NCBI RefSeq assembly: GCF_040869045.1
Contig: NC_090324.1
Span: 52,791,346 to 52,855,345, forward strand
DNA length: 64,000 nucleotides
Direction: 5' to 3'
DNA from: Eurosta solidaginis
Lineage: Eukaryota; Arthropoda; Insecta; Diptera; Tephritidae
The first letter of the stretch is position 1. Each line of letters opens with the position of its first letter. The position numbers and the translations under genes are program-made. This document shows positions 23,114-34,421 of the stretch, in pieces. The notes beneath the pieces are model-generated. The model searched no databases, was not told the origin of the DNA, and saw nothing but the letters and a program-made list of their open reading frames with translations.

Positions 23114-24692
23114 CAGTGGCGGATCTATAGGGGGGGGGGGGGCTATGGGGGCTAAAGCCGCCTCCGTTCGAACTAAGTCATTAGGTGCAAGGTTGAGGTA
23201 TCGTAAGTGCGAGTTACGTGCATTTTGCACGTAACGACATAATGAGGACGCACGGTATGGTTTTAAATTTTTTATGCCAAACATTGTCTACTGTGAATAT
23301 TTTTACCGAATGCATCTCGCATTTTTTACAGAAATTGAATTAAACTCACTTTCTTATGGTTAGGAAGCTCTGAAAGTTGAAATAAATGGCATAGAGGGCT
23401 CTACTCGTTAAAAACTTAACAGCATATTGTCAGCCCCGTCCTTTCTTTTATAATTCTATTCATATTTTTTAATAATAAAAATACATTAAGTAAGCTGTAA
23501 TTACTTTGTTCCGCCAAATATAAGAAAAAGCTTAACGCCGGCACATATGGCTCGTCTTGTCATCGAAACGACTTTTATCACTTTCATCGCTTTCTTCATT
23601 TTCGAAGTTTTCTGCTGTTGCTGGCACTTGATTTTTTATTAAATATCTCATAAAAAAATTCTTTAGTGGCGTTTTATGCAAAATATTTCCTTACCTTTTC
23701 ATTTCTACGTTGTGTAAATGATGACACTTTATAATCGATTAATGTTTTATTATCAGCTGATTACCAAGCTGCCACATCATCATAACGAAAAAAAATAAAA
23801 TAAAATTTCGATGTCATTGTTACAAATTTCACAATCCCAGTTGCCCAAATAGATTTGGAACCAAAAAAGGGCAAACATTTTAAAGAGGACCAAAAAAGGG
23901 CTAGGGGCTAACCCTGAATTACAGAGCTACAATTTACTACCCTTTCCTGTACTACATGATTTCCTCATTGACGTCAAGGTTCAAAGGTGAATTTTTGAAA
24001 ATACTGCCTCTGGAGGGACTGATTCCAGCATACTCTGCAGGAGTAACGATTGAACATATTGTACTTGCTGCTAAAGTTTATAAAGAAGATCTCACCAGTC
24101 ACAATGAGACAGTGCTGAAAAATGAGATTTTATTGTGGCATAATCATTGCAAAAGTGATCCATTTAAGAGTGCTCAAACAGCTACTGATGCCATGAAAAT
24201 CGTTAAATCGGCACACTTTTCTTCATTTTTTCCAAACGTGACGACACTGTTGTAAATATTTGCGACTATCCCAGTGATATCAGCGACCGCAGAGCGTTCT
24301 TTTTCTGTTTTAAGGCGCTTGAAGACTTATTTGAGAGTCAACATGTCTGAAAATCGACTGACTGCTCTGGCACTAGGGAACGTCCACAAAGAAATAGAAA
24401 CGGACATTGAAGAAATAACCGATCTTTTCTGTAAATCGAAGCCCCGACGACTCGAATCTTTGGATTGATCGATAGAAGACTGAACCAGCAATAAGTGGGT
24501 TTGAAAGAAAGGTTTTTATGACTATTGTATATGGTTGTTATATCATTACCTCGAGTGTGCTGAATAAAAGAAGAACTTCATTTCAGAAAATATTGCTTGT
24601 ATTTTATTAGTAAGTTATTTAATTTTTTTAATTTTGAAAATCCTCGTTTTGTCATGTCATTTTATATTCTGTATACATTTATTTAACACATC
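23114..24692 (+). mobile_element. hAT2, damaged hAT transposon remnant
   Basis: Insertion absent from the left GYP1 copy (compare 5218-5260). It starts CAGTGGCGGATCTATAG followed by 12 or so G residues and GCTATGGGGGC, a hAT-like terminal repeat. No matching inverted end is visible at 24692, and only ATGA is common to both flanks, so the far end is probably lost. 23240-23950 is AT-rich with no recognisable coding. The transposase C-terminus follows at 23956-24468. Confidence 0.7.
23956..24468 (+). pseudogene. hAT2 transposase C-terminal remnant
   Basis: Two adjoining pieces in the same area. 23956-24255 has GLIPAYSAGVTIEHIVLAAK. 24274-24468 has the hAT dimerisation signature (SATAERSFSVLRRLKTYLR, NMSENRLTALALGNVH). 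A stop lies between them. The N-terminal zinc finger and catalytic RNase H-like part are absent, so this is a C-terminal stub of about 160 residues compared with 600 or more for hAT transposases. Confidence 0.75.
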
Positions 24693-25669
24693 ATGAATAA
24701 ACGCGCGCCAATAAACATTGTAATATATAAAGCTCCAATAGAAATAAAAAGTATGATTATGAAATACAAACTGATAAACGAGTACCTGCAATGCTAAGTC
24801 ATTTAGGAATTCGAAAAACAATTTTAAAACTTAAACAAAAATACATCTGGAAAACATGAGACAGGTGGTCAAAGAATTTGTTAATAGCTGCAAAAAATGT
24901 ACACAGAATAAAGTAGTAATACACACAAAAGAACCACTTGTAGTGACAAACACACCAACGGCAACATTTGAGACCATAACGATTGACACTGTAGGCCCTT
25001 TGCGCATATCAAACGGCTACAGATACATATTAACAATGCAATGCGATTTTTTCAAAATATGTAAGAGCACACCCGATTGAAAATAAAGACGACAAAACTA
25101 TAGCAACCACTTCAGTCGAACAACTTATCTTCAAACACGGCTTCATTAAAACACTTAAGTCAGACAGATGATCAGAATTCGTAAATGAACTGATGAATAA
25201 CGTATGTAATCTAATTAACACTAAACAAATATTCTCAACCCCGTACCACCACCAAAAATAGGAGCACTTGAGAATAATCATAGAACTCTTAATTAATATT
25301 TACTTTCATTCGTCGACGATTATGAATGGGACAAGTGGACCCGTATTACACTTTCACATACAATACCGCCCCACACGTAGATACCCAGTATTCACCATTT
25401 GAATTAGTGTTTGGAAAATTACCCATAATACCAAGCGACATATGCCCATACATAGACAATGTAAACAAAATTTACATTGAAAATTACGCTAATGAGTTGA
25501 AATTGAGACTCCAAACGTCCATAAACAGCGCCAAAAAATTAATAAGCAATGTAAAACTAACAAGTAAGGAAGGATAAGTTCGGGTGTAACCGAACATTAC
25601 ATACTCAGTTGAGATCTGTGGAGACAAAGTAAGGGAAAATCACCATGTTGTAAAAAGAACCTAGAGTAA

Positions 25670-26680
25670 CCCTGGAATGTGTTTGTATGACATGTGTATC
25701 GAATGAAAGGCATTAAAGAGTATTTTATGAGGGAGAGGGCTATAGGTGGACGCCGTTTAGGTATATCGCCATAAAGGTGGATCAGGGTTGTCTCTAGCAT
25801 TTGTTTGTACGAAATGGGTATCAAATGAAAGGGGTTAATGAGTATTTTAAAAGGGAGAGATCCTTAGTTCCATAGGTGGACGCCGTTTTGAGATATCGCC
25901 ATAAAGGTGGACCAGGGGTGACCCTAGAATTTGTTTGTACGATATGGGTATCAAATAAAAGGGGTTAATAAGTATTTTAAAAGGGTATGGGCCTTAGTGC
26001 TATAGGTGGACGCCTTTTCGGGATATCGCCATAAACGTGGACCAGGGGTGACTCTAGAATGCGTTTGTACAATATGGGTATCAAATGAAAGGTGTTAATG
26101 AGTATTTTAAAAGGGCGTGGACCTTAGTTCAATAGGTGGACGCCTTTTCGAGATATTGCCATAAAGGTGGACCAGGGGTGACTCTAGAATTTGTTTGTAT
26201 GATATGGGTATCAAATGAAAGGTGTTAATGAATATTTTAAAAGAGCGTGGGCCTTAGTTCTATAGGTGTACGCCTTTTCGAGACTAGAATTTGTTGGTAC
26301 GATATGGGTATCAAATGAAAGGTGTTAATGAGTATTTTAAAAGGGAGTGGGCCTTAGTTCTATAGGTGGATGCCATAAAGGTGGGCCAGGGGTGACTCTA
26401 GAATTTTTTGTACGGTACGGGTATCAAATGAAAGGTGTTAATGAATATTTTAAAAAGGAGTGGGCCTTAGTTCTATAGGTGGACGCCTTTTCGAGATATC
26501 GCCATAAACGTGGACAAGGTGTGACTCTAGAATGTGTTTGTACGATATGGGTATCAAATTAAAGGTATTAATGAGGGTTTTAAAAGGGAATGGCCCTTAG
26601 TTTTATATGTGAAGAGGTTTTCAAGATATCGACCAAAATGTGGACCCGGGTGATCCAGAACACCATTTGTCGGGTACCGC
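25670..26680. repeat. 130-bp minisatellite array of HINE-1 copy D
   Basis: Unit order and internal deletions match the array of copy B. D has one extra unit near 25920-26040 relative to B. Confidence 0.87.
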
Positions 26681-27412
26681 TAATTTATTTATATATGTAA
26701 TATCACGAACAGTATTCCTTCCAAGATTCCAAGGGCTTTTGATTTCACCCTGTAAAACTTTTTCATTTTCTTCTACTTAATATGGTAGGTGTCACACCCA
26801 TTTAACAAGTTTTTTTCTAAAGTTATATTTTGCGTCAACAGACCAATACAATTACCATGTTTCATCCCTTTTTTCGTATTTGGTATATAATTTGGCATTT
26901 GTTTCATTTTTCGTAATTTTCGATATCGAAAAAGTGGGCGTGGTCATAGTCGGATTTCGGCCATTTTTTACACCAATACAAAGTGAGTTCAGATAAGTAG
27001 TTGAACTGAGTTTAGTAAAGATATATCGATTTTTGCTCAAGTTATCGTGTTAACGGCCGAGCGGAAGGACAGACGGACGACTGTGTATAAAAACTGGGCC
27101 TGGCTTCAAACGATTTCGCCCTTTTTCATAGAAAACAGTTATCGTCCTAGAATCTAAGCCTCTACCAAATTTCACAAGGATTGGTAAATTTTTGCTCGAC
27201 TTATGGCATTAAAAGTATCCTAGACAAATTAAACGAAATTTTGAAATTTTCTTTTATTTTTGCATTTTGTTGCATCATATCATTACTGGAGTTGAATGTT
27301 GACATAATTTACTTATATACTAGAAAAATATTAACTTTTCTTTTAAAATTTGAATTAAAATTTTTTTTTTTTAAAGTGGGTGTGGTAGTTCTCCGATTTT
27401 GCTAATTTTTAT

Positions 27413-29493
27413 AATTTATTTAATAATTTGGGAAAAATTTAAACAACGTGACATCAGGACGGACAAGGCGACAGCTGTTTCGATTATACCTTGTAAATCT
27501 CTTCAAAGCCTTTTCTCCCGGGAGTGGGAGTCGAACTCGCACTCCTACGATAGTTGAAATGGTTATAAACGCATTCAGCTACGTCATGCCTGTTGTAAAG
27601 TTTTTCCCAATTGCCTTCTTTTTGCATATTTTAATCTTTTACACATTGCATACTTCGTATGCAATTATGTGTTAAAGCTATGCTTGGTACGGCGGTTTTC
27701 AAAGAAACTTTGGTTTTGTTGCTGTTTTCGTTATATTTATAGAACTACAACGAATTAACCAATTTTGTCTGTTTGTATGATTTTAATAATCGGGGATTGC
27801 CCATATTGCTTTTTTAAATGTATGAAAACATTTATTTGAAGCAATTTTTTAATTTTTATAATTTATTTAGTAATTTGGGAAAAATTTAAACAACGTGACA
27901 TCAGGACGGACAAGGCGACAGCTGTTTCGATTATACCTTGGAAATCTCTTCAAAGCCTTTTCTCCCGGGAGTGGGAGTCGAACTCGCACTCCTACGATAG
28001 TTGAAATGGTTATAAACGCATTCAGCTACGTCATGCCTGTTGTAAAGTTTTTCCCAATTGCCTTCTTTTTGCATATTTTAATCTTTTACACATTGCATAC
28101 TTCGTATGCAATTATGTGTTAAAGCTATGCTTGGTACGGCGGTTTTCAAAGAAACTTTGGTTTTGTTGCTGTTTTCGTTATATTTATAGAACTACAACGA
28201 ATTAACCAATTTTGTCTGTTTGTATGATTTTAATAATCGGGGATTGCCCATATTGCTTTTTTAAATGTATGAAAACATTTATTTGAAGCAATTTTTTAAT
28301 TTTTATAATTTATTTAATAATTTGGGAGAAATTTAAACAACGTGACATCAGGACGGACAAGGCGACAGCTGTTTCGATTATACCTTGTAAATCTCTTCAA
28401 AGCCTTTTCTCCCGGGAGTGGGAGTCGAACTCGCACTCCTACGATAGTTGAAATGGTTATAAACGCATTCAGCTACGTCATGCCTGTTGTAAAGTTTTTC
28501 CCAATTGCCTTCTTTTTGCATATTTTAATCTTTTACACATTGCATACTTCGTATGCAATTAAGTGTTAAAGCTATGCTTGGTACGGCGGTTTTCAAAGAA
28601 ACTTTGGTTTTGTTGCTGTTTTCGTTCTATTTATAGAACTACAACGAATTAACTAATTTTGTCTGTTTGTATGATTTTAATAATCGGGGATTGCCCATAT
28701 TGCTTTTTTAAATGTATGAAAACATTTATTTGAAGCAATTTTTTAATTTTTATAATTTATTTAATAATTTGGGAAAAATTTAAACAACGTGACATCAGGA
28801 CGGACAAGGCGACAGCTGTTTCGATTATACCTTGTAAATCTCTTCAAAGCCTTTTCTCCCGGGAGTGGGAGTCGAACTCGCACTCCTACAATAGTTGAAA
28901 TGGTTATAAACGCATTCAGCTACGTCATGCCTGTTGTAAAGTTTTTCCCAATTGCCTTCTTTTTGCATATTTTAATCTTTTACACATTGCATACTTCGTA
29001 TGCAATTATGTGTTAAAGCTATGCTTGGTACGGCGGTTTTCAAAGAAACTTTGGTTTTGTTGCTGTTTTCATTCTATTTATAGAACTACAACGAATTAAC
29101 CAATTTTGTCTGTTTGTATGATTTTAATAATCGGGGATTGCCCATATTGCTTTTTTAAATGTATGAAAACATTTATTTGAAGCAATTTTTTAATTTTTAT
29201 GATTTATTTAATAATTCGGGAAAAATTTAAACAACGTGACATCAGGACGGACAAAGCGACAGCTGTTTCGATTATACCTTGTAAATCTCTTCAAAGCCTT
29301 TTCTCCCGGGAGTGGGAGTCGAACTCGCACTCCTACGATAGTTGAAATGGTTATAAACGCATTCAGCTACGTCATGCCTGTTGTAAAGTTTTTCCCAATT
29401 GCCTTCTTTCTGCATATTTTAATCTTTTACACATTGCATACTTCGTATGCAATTATGTGTTAAAGCTATGCTTGGTACGGCGGTTTTCAAAGA
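27413..29493 (-). repeat. Five-fold 447-bp tandem repeat with tRNA-like B box
   Basis: Landmarks repeat at 27448, 27895, 28342, 28789 and 29236, an exact 447-bp period: four full units and a fifth of about 293 bp. The units differ at only a few bases. The whole block is flanked by AATTTTTAT at 27404-27412 and 29494-29502, and the empty site is visible in copy B near 7996. The minus strand of each unit has TAGCTGAATGCG and GCGAGTTCGACTCCCACTCC, close to pol III A and B boxes, so the unit may be SINE-derived. The 75-codon plus-strand ORF in each unit is most likely chance. Confidence 0.85.
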
Positions 29494-30051
29494 AATTTTT
29501 ATTAAGCAGACATATAGTAATAAGAGTAACGTTCCTGCCAAATTTCATCATGATATCTTCAACGACTGCAAAATTACAGCTTGCAAAACTTCTAAATTAC
29601 CTTCTTTTAAAAGTGGGCGGTGCCACCCCCATTGTCCAAAATTTTACTAGTTTTCTATTCTGCGTCATAAGTTCAACTCATCTACCAAGTTTCATCGCTT
29701 AATCCGTATTTGGTAATGAATTATCGCACTTTTTCGATTTTTCGAAATTTTCGATATCGAAAAAGTGGGCGTGGTTATAGTCCGATATCGTTCATTTTAA
29801 ATAGCGATCTGAGATGAGTGCCCAGGAACCTACATACCAAATTTCATCAAGATACCTCAAAATTTACTCAAGGTATCGTGTTAACGGACAGACGGACGGA
29901 CGGACGGACATGGCTCAATCGAATTTTTTTTCGATACTGATGATTTTGATATATGGAAGTCTATATCTATCTCGATTCCTTTATACCTGTACAACAAACC
30001 GTTATCCAATCAAAGTTAATATACTCTGTGAGCTCTGCTCAACTGAGTATA

Positions 30052-30248
30052 ACCAGAAAAACTAAGTATGACAAAAATGTTAAGACACATAAATTTGAAA
30101 TAGGAGATCTAGTGTATGTAAGAATAGAAAATAAAAAGAAAAATCGAAGCCCATAACGTGGCCCGTATACAATTGTAAGCACAAATGGAGTAAACTCCAC
30201 TTTAAAAATTAATGGTAAATATAAGGAACTACATAATAACAATTTAAA
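30052..30248 (+). pseudogene. GYP1 right copy, integrase GPY module
   Basis: Partner of 8540-8736: KTHKFEIGDLVYVRIENK, the shared TAA at 30154-30156, then RGPYTIVSTNGVNSTL and KYKELHNNNLN. Cut by HINE-2. Confidence 0.75.
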
Positions 30249-31366
30249 CAAGTAAGGATGGGACTGTCTTCGGCTGTGCTGAAGACTTCATACCTTTCAT
30301 GAATGGGGCTGAAAAATAATCATATCCCATTCGTAATCTCCAAATAATGCGCTGTATAAGATAAGAAATATATAGTGAACAGATGTACATACTTAACGAT
30401 TTTAAGATAAACATAAAAAAATTGCAAAAAACCCCCTTATCTGAAAGATAGGTTGTATGGGATATATATTATATATAGATCCGATCGAAATGATTTTTAT
30501 AGGAAATCTTCTATGATATATTAAAATATATATCACCAAGTTTCACGTTTTTATATTGGAAACTAAGGGAGAAATTGCCAAAAATCTCTCTATCTGAACG
30601 ATAGGTTGTATGGGATAGGTATATAGTATATACATATAGCTCCGATCAAAGTAATTTTTTCAGGAAATCTTCTATGATATATTAGAATAAATATCACCAA
30701 GTTTAAGGTTTTTATATTGGAAATTAAGGGAGAAATGGCTAAAAATCTTTCTCTCCGAAAGATCGGTTGTATGGGATATATATTATATATAGCTCCCATC
30801 GAAATGATTTTTTCATGAAATCTTCTATGATATATTAGAATAAATATCACCAAGTTTAACGCTTATATATTGGAAATTAACGGAGAAATTGCCAAAAATC
30901 TTTCTATCTGAACGATCGGTTGTATGGGATATATACTATATATAGCTCCGATCAAAGTGATTTTTTTCAGAAAATCGTCTATGATAATTAGAATATATAT
31001 CACCAAGTTTCTCGTTAATACCGTCTAAATTAAGGGAGAAATGACCAAAAATCTTTCTATCTGAACGATCGGTTGTATGGAAGATATATGTTATAGTGGT
31101 TAGAACCAACCGGATCCAACAAATGTCTAATATAATACAGAAATACATCCTTGAGCCAAATTTCATTGAGATATCTCAAAATTTAAGGGAGTAGTTTGCG
31201 TTCAAACAGACAGACGGACGGACAGACGGACATGGCTATATCAACTCAGTTCGTCGCCCTGATCAATTCGGTATACTTAATGGTGAGTCTACCTTCTTTT
31301 TCTTTTCTCAAAGTTACAAACATCGGACCAAAGTTAATATACCATTTCATGTTCATGGAAGGTATA
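30249..31366 (-). mobile_element. HINE-2 right copy, complete
   Basis: 1118 bp. The low end is CAAGTAAGGATGGGAC, then the stem GTCTTC..GAAGAC around GGCTGTGCT and TACCTTTCATGAATGGGGC. The high end is CATGTTCATGGAAGGTATA. The interior has five or so units of the second ~130-bp family, then GACGGACAGACGGACATGGC. It is inserted near the end of GYP1 pol with no target duplication. It lacks MAG1 and so shows the empty site for that insertion (about 30487). Confidence 0.82.
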
Positions 31367-31388
31367 AAAAGTATTTAGAAATAAGATA

Positions 31389-31875
31389 GGATAGGTTAGG
31401 TGGTAGCTGGCCTGATAAGGATAGCTCACTTGGAACACGAAGGTCCGTTGTGATACCACATACACCAAAAATAACGGTGACTTAGATCTAGCTACTTAGA
31501 GAATCGTTGGGTAGCAACGATAAAGCTCCGAATGATACCGATCTCAACTTTGGATATATCCTCGGGAGATCCAAGTGAGTCGCGACCGAAGTACTTTCGC
31601 CTAGTTCTGGCAAAAGCTGGACAATCAAGCAAAAAGTGATTTGGTGATTCCACCTCATCATCCTCCATACAGCTGCAGCAGGATGGAGTTTCCAGTATAT
31701 TAAGACGTACCGCATGGATACCCATGGGACAGTGCCCTTTCAAAACCCCAATGACCATTGATAGGTAAGCCTTAGTGAACCCAATTATTTCAGCAGACCT
31801 CCTGCCATCCGCTTTTGGCCAGAAAGATCTTGCTACCCTGCAAGACGTGTATCCGCGCAACGTTTGCTGAGCTGT
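31389..31875 (-). mobile_element. LINE-E, 5'-truncated non-LTR retrotransposon
   Basis: 487-bp insertion flanked by a perfect 12-bp target duplication AGAAATAAGATA (31377-31388 and 31876-31887). On the minus strand it encodes an ORF2 C-terminus ending near 31492, with LRGYTSCRVARSFWPKADGR, HCPMGIHAVRLNI and the zinc-knuckle-like CCSCMEDDEVESPNHFLLDC followed by PAFARTRRKYFG. This C-terminal pattern is typical of I/R1/LOA-type LINEs. The left copy lacks it. Confidence 0.82.
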
Positions 31876-31887
31876 AGAAATAAGATA

Positions 31888-32009
31888 AGAACTACAAGAA
31901 ATTAGTATAAACAAATCCAAACAAAACGCAAATGTATTTTCTAACTCAGCAAACAGAAAAATTATTTCATTATTCAAACGAAATAATTTTTCAATCTCAA
32001 GGGCGATGG
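31888..32009 (+). pseudogene. GYP1 right copy, last part of Pol
   Basis: SINKSKQNANVFSNSANRK and KRNNFSISRAMV with a stop at the LTR edge, matching 15312-15455. Confidence 0.5.
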
Positions 32010-32466
32010 TGTAGTGTATACACACGATCAATGTGCTAGAGTAGCAATGTCACATACATATATATGTACATAAATATGTACACACAACCAATGAACATGA
32101 GTACTGACCTCCTTCAATGCCGTTGCTTGCATCGGAATGCAGTTAGACAATGAACATTTAAAAATGTAAATATTTCTGCTTACTTAACGGAAACCTGATT
32201 GGTTGCCCTTCAAAGCATTTCCAAGCGTTGGAAGTTATGGGAAAACGAAACAAGTAAGGCGGAGTTAGAAACTAAATTAGTGTCACCAAAAATTGTATAA
32301 ATAGATTAAGATTTTGAATAAAGAAACAAGATTGAATATGAACATCAAACTTATGATGACTTTTTCTTTCTCTAAAATCATTCCGGCAACTTACATCTGT
32401 AGGTAGCCCAGAGATCGACTTTCGAGCCTTATTGCACCCTTTTGCAACGACCGTCAGTTCTCCACA
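32010..32466 (+). repeat. GYP1 3' LTR of right copy
   Basis: About 457 bp, TGTAGTGTATACACAC to CTCCACA. It is longer than the middle LTR mainly by small insertions (for example GTGTCACCAAA near 32280). It carries the same TATA and AATAAA. The flank is CTAGGACC of the T-repeat; the 5' flank of the whole dimer is outside the window, so no target duplication can be read. Confidence 0.8.
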
Positions 32467-32590
32467 CTAGGACCTACCTAATTATTTACTAGCTTTTAGT
32501 ATTATTATTACCTACCTAATTATTTACTAGCTTTTAGTATTATTATTACTTCATGTAAGTATTGTTATCAATAAACCGTTTAACTAAAAA
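32467..32590 (-). repeat. T-repeat copy 1
   Basis: Segment CTAGGACCTACCTAATTATT to ATCAATAAACCGTTTAACT, also found at 41461-41611 (same orientation) and 41231-41381 and 45965-46035 (opposite). An inner 41-bp piece (CCTACCTAATTATTTACTAG and on) is duplicated in tandem here. It ends exactly at the GYP1 LTR, so GYP1 probably inserted in it. Function unknown. Confidence 0.7.
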
Positions 32591-32599
32591 TTTTTTTTT

Positions 32600-33160
32600 A
32601 AATTATTTTATTTAATCTTAATTAGCTGTTTAGATTTACGTTTTATAGCGATATATTCATTCCATTCCCCCGCAAGTGTAGCGGCTCTGTAAAGATCTAG
32701 TTTATGCTTCTTCGAATTTGAAAGTTCAAAATCATACCATTTGTTATAAGCTTAACACTGACTTCTTTGGAGTAAGTCAGTGTGGCCATTGCATTAGACA
32801 GGATATTATGTAGCAATGTAGCTTTATTTTCGCTACTCAAGTTTTCAAAGTGAGTGAAGTTGAACTGTCGTAATTGGTTAATAAGACTGTCACATGTATA
32901 ATTTTGCCAAAAAATTATCGTTTTACTAGTTCTCATTTGAAGTAATGTATCTAACTTGATTTTAAATTGAATAGTTTCATGATCTGAAATTTAATATTCT
33001 TCTAGTTTCGCACATGATATTGAGCTACTATCTGTAAATAATAGGTCCATCAATGTTTCGGTGTTATCGCCCTTTCGTGTGTAAAAATCAATTTTTTGTT
33101 CCATACCAATGGACCGAAATAAGTCAACTAACTGTTTAGTATAGGTAGTGCTCTTAAAGA
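32600..33160 (-). pseudogene. LINE-B endonuclease end and linker
   Basis: Minus-strand continuation of the endonuclease that is broken off at 39533 by hAT1. Reading from 33160 down, it has LVDLFRSIG, a SDHETIQF motif (the SDH box of APE-type LINE endonucleases) near 32980, then FTHFENLSSENKATLLHNIL (open in 32697-32936) and a linker piece KLDLYRAATLAGEW. It stops before any RT domain and joins the T-repeat. Several stops. Confidence 0.65.
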
Positions 33161-33168
33161 GGTTTATG

Positions 33169-33230
33169 CAGTGGCGTACCTAGAATATTGAGCGCCTGGG
33201 GCAATGATTGATTTCCCGCCCTCTACCCAT
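33169..33230 (+). repeat. hAT1 left terminal inverted repeat
   Basis: CAGTGGCGTACCTAGA and GCGCCTGGGGCAATGATT pair with the right end (39460-39524). The right end has extra C-rich sequence (ACCGCCCCCCTGCCCCACT) that the left end lacks, so one end has an indel. Confidence 0.85.
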
Positions 33231-34421
33231 ATATTGTTTTACACGTTTCTCATTTTACAAACTCTGTAGACTAAGTTCCGTAAGATATTTCCAGATATTT
33301 TTTTTTACAATTTTCATGCTTTATTTCATTATCAATAAACAATACTTTCAATAGTTTTGAACGGTTTGGTATTCTCTCGTGGCCACAATGATACATAATA
33401 TTGTGATACAGTGAGGTATTGTTAACATGTGAATTGCGCTTTGGCAGTGATTTGAATTTTAAAACAAGGGCGCACTTCATATCAAATCACAAATTTCTTC
33501 GTGACTTCTTGTATTACCAGTAATGTTTTATATTTCTTCCACAACAAAGTCTGTGACTAATCTGAAGAGTCACCTGAAAATGAGGTTATGCTATTCATAA
33601 CGCGACAGCAATGGGTATTGAGTTCCGGCAGCCGTTCGTTCAACATTATGGGTTATGAGGCGGCTGATGTTGGAACTAATTACTCTGTTGTTTTATATTA
33701 TGAACTAACATAACCTGCATTGTTTAGGTGGTATTTCAAGCTCGTTACAAGCTTGTTGTGGATAAAATATATTTTTCGCTTTGGAACTTTGCAATTTTTT
33801 TCAGATAGTTTTTCTTATCATTAATAATATAATATTGTGATGAATATTAGCAACACTAAGGGATGCTACCATCTCTAAGCCAACACTAAGCAGTGAATTG
33901 TATGCACATCAATAAATCAATCATTATGGCTATACATATGCCCATACAAGCAGCGGAGAGTAACGCACCAACACATGCATATATCTGAGTTATTCCCAAA
34001 AATATGCAATCATTTGTGCAAGAATCACTCACATATACACACGCATGGGCTGTGAGAGAAGCTATAAAATCGTGCATCTGTAGTTATAACTGAGAAATGT
34101 ACAGCTGCTAACTAACTAGTAAATTCTAGAAATAGAAGCGCGTAGAAATATGTCAACGAGAAAATCAAGCAGTATAAAAGCAGCAACAGTTGAGGCACGA
34201 CAATTCTCTTTGATTTAAACATGCTATCTGTCGAGCAGTAGAAGTGTTATTATTAATAGCCATTTTGAATTATTGAATAGTGGAGTTATTTATTCAACAG
34301 TTTAGTGATTCGAACGTAGTAGAAGGTTGCAAATAAGAGGAATTGCACTAAATACGTTACAATATGATGAATAATTTCGATATGTTATGGTTTCAGATAA
34401 ATCTAATAAAACAGAATAAAA
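33231..34421 (+). other. hAT1 non-coding 5' region
   Basis: About 1.2 kb between the left terminus and the nested HINE. AT-rich with no convincing ORF. It would be the promoter and 5' UTR region of the transposase gene. Confidence 0.55.
34173..34180 (+). promoter_or_regulatory. Candidate TATA box of the hAT1 transposase gene
   Basis: TATAAAAG in a GC-richer patch (AAGCAGTATAAAAGCAGCAA) inside the hAT1 5' region, about 2.8 kb before the transposase ATG, or about 0.25 kb once the nested HINE is discounted. Motif only. Confidence 0.4.

Larger units (their letters stand above)
22870..25560 (+). pseudogene. GYP1 right copy, integrase, split by hAT2
   Basis: Zinc-domain pieces lie on both sides of hAT2 (about 22870-23113 and 24693 onward). 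FVNSCKKCTQNKVV and TFETITIDTVGPLRIS are at 24856-25080, the second catalytic Asp region near 25155 and the Glu region near 25250. 25326-25577 reads SPFELVFGKLPIIPSDICPY, entering HINE-1 copy D at 25561. The frame changes several times. Confidence 0.72.
25561..30051 (-). mobile_element. HINE-1 copy D, complete, enlarged by a 447-bp repeat array
   Basis: Counterpart of copy B at the same site in GYP1 pol. The low end has CAAGTAAGGAAGGATAAG, the hairpin GTTCGGGTGTAACCGAAC and ACTCAGTTGAGATCT; the high end has GAGCTCTGCTCAACTGAG. The minisatellite covers about 25670-26680. The core is interrupted at 27413-29493. The pol frame resumes at 30052. Confidence 0.85.

Noticed and set aside
27448..29463. 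Five near-identical 75-codon ORFs (MTSGRT..), suggesting a tandem gene family
   Set aside because: They come from the 447-bp repeat; identity is at DNA level including stops and spacers, and the opposite strand has the pol III-like boxes.
31880..32031. First 50 codons of the minus-strand ORF 31492-32031 as part of the LINE protein
   Set aside because: They lie beyond the 12-bp target duplication, in the GYP1 sequence, and are read-through from the flank.
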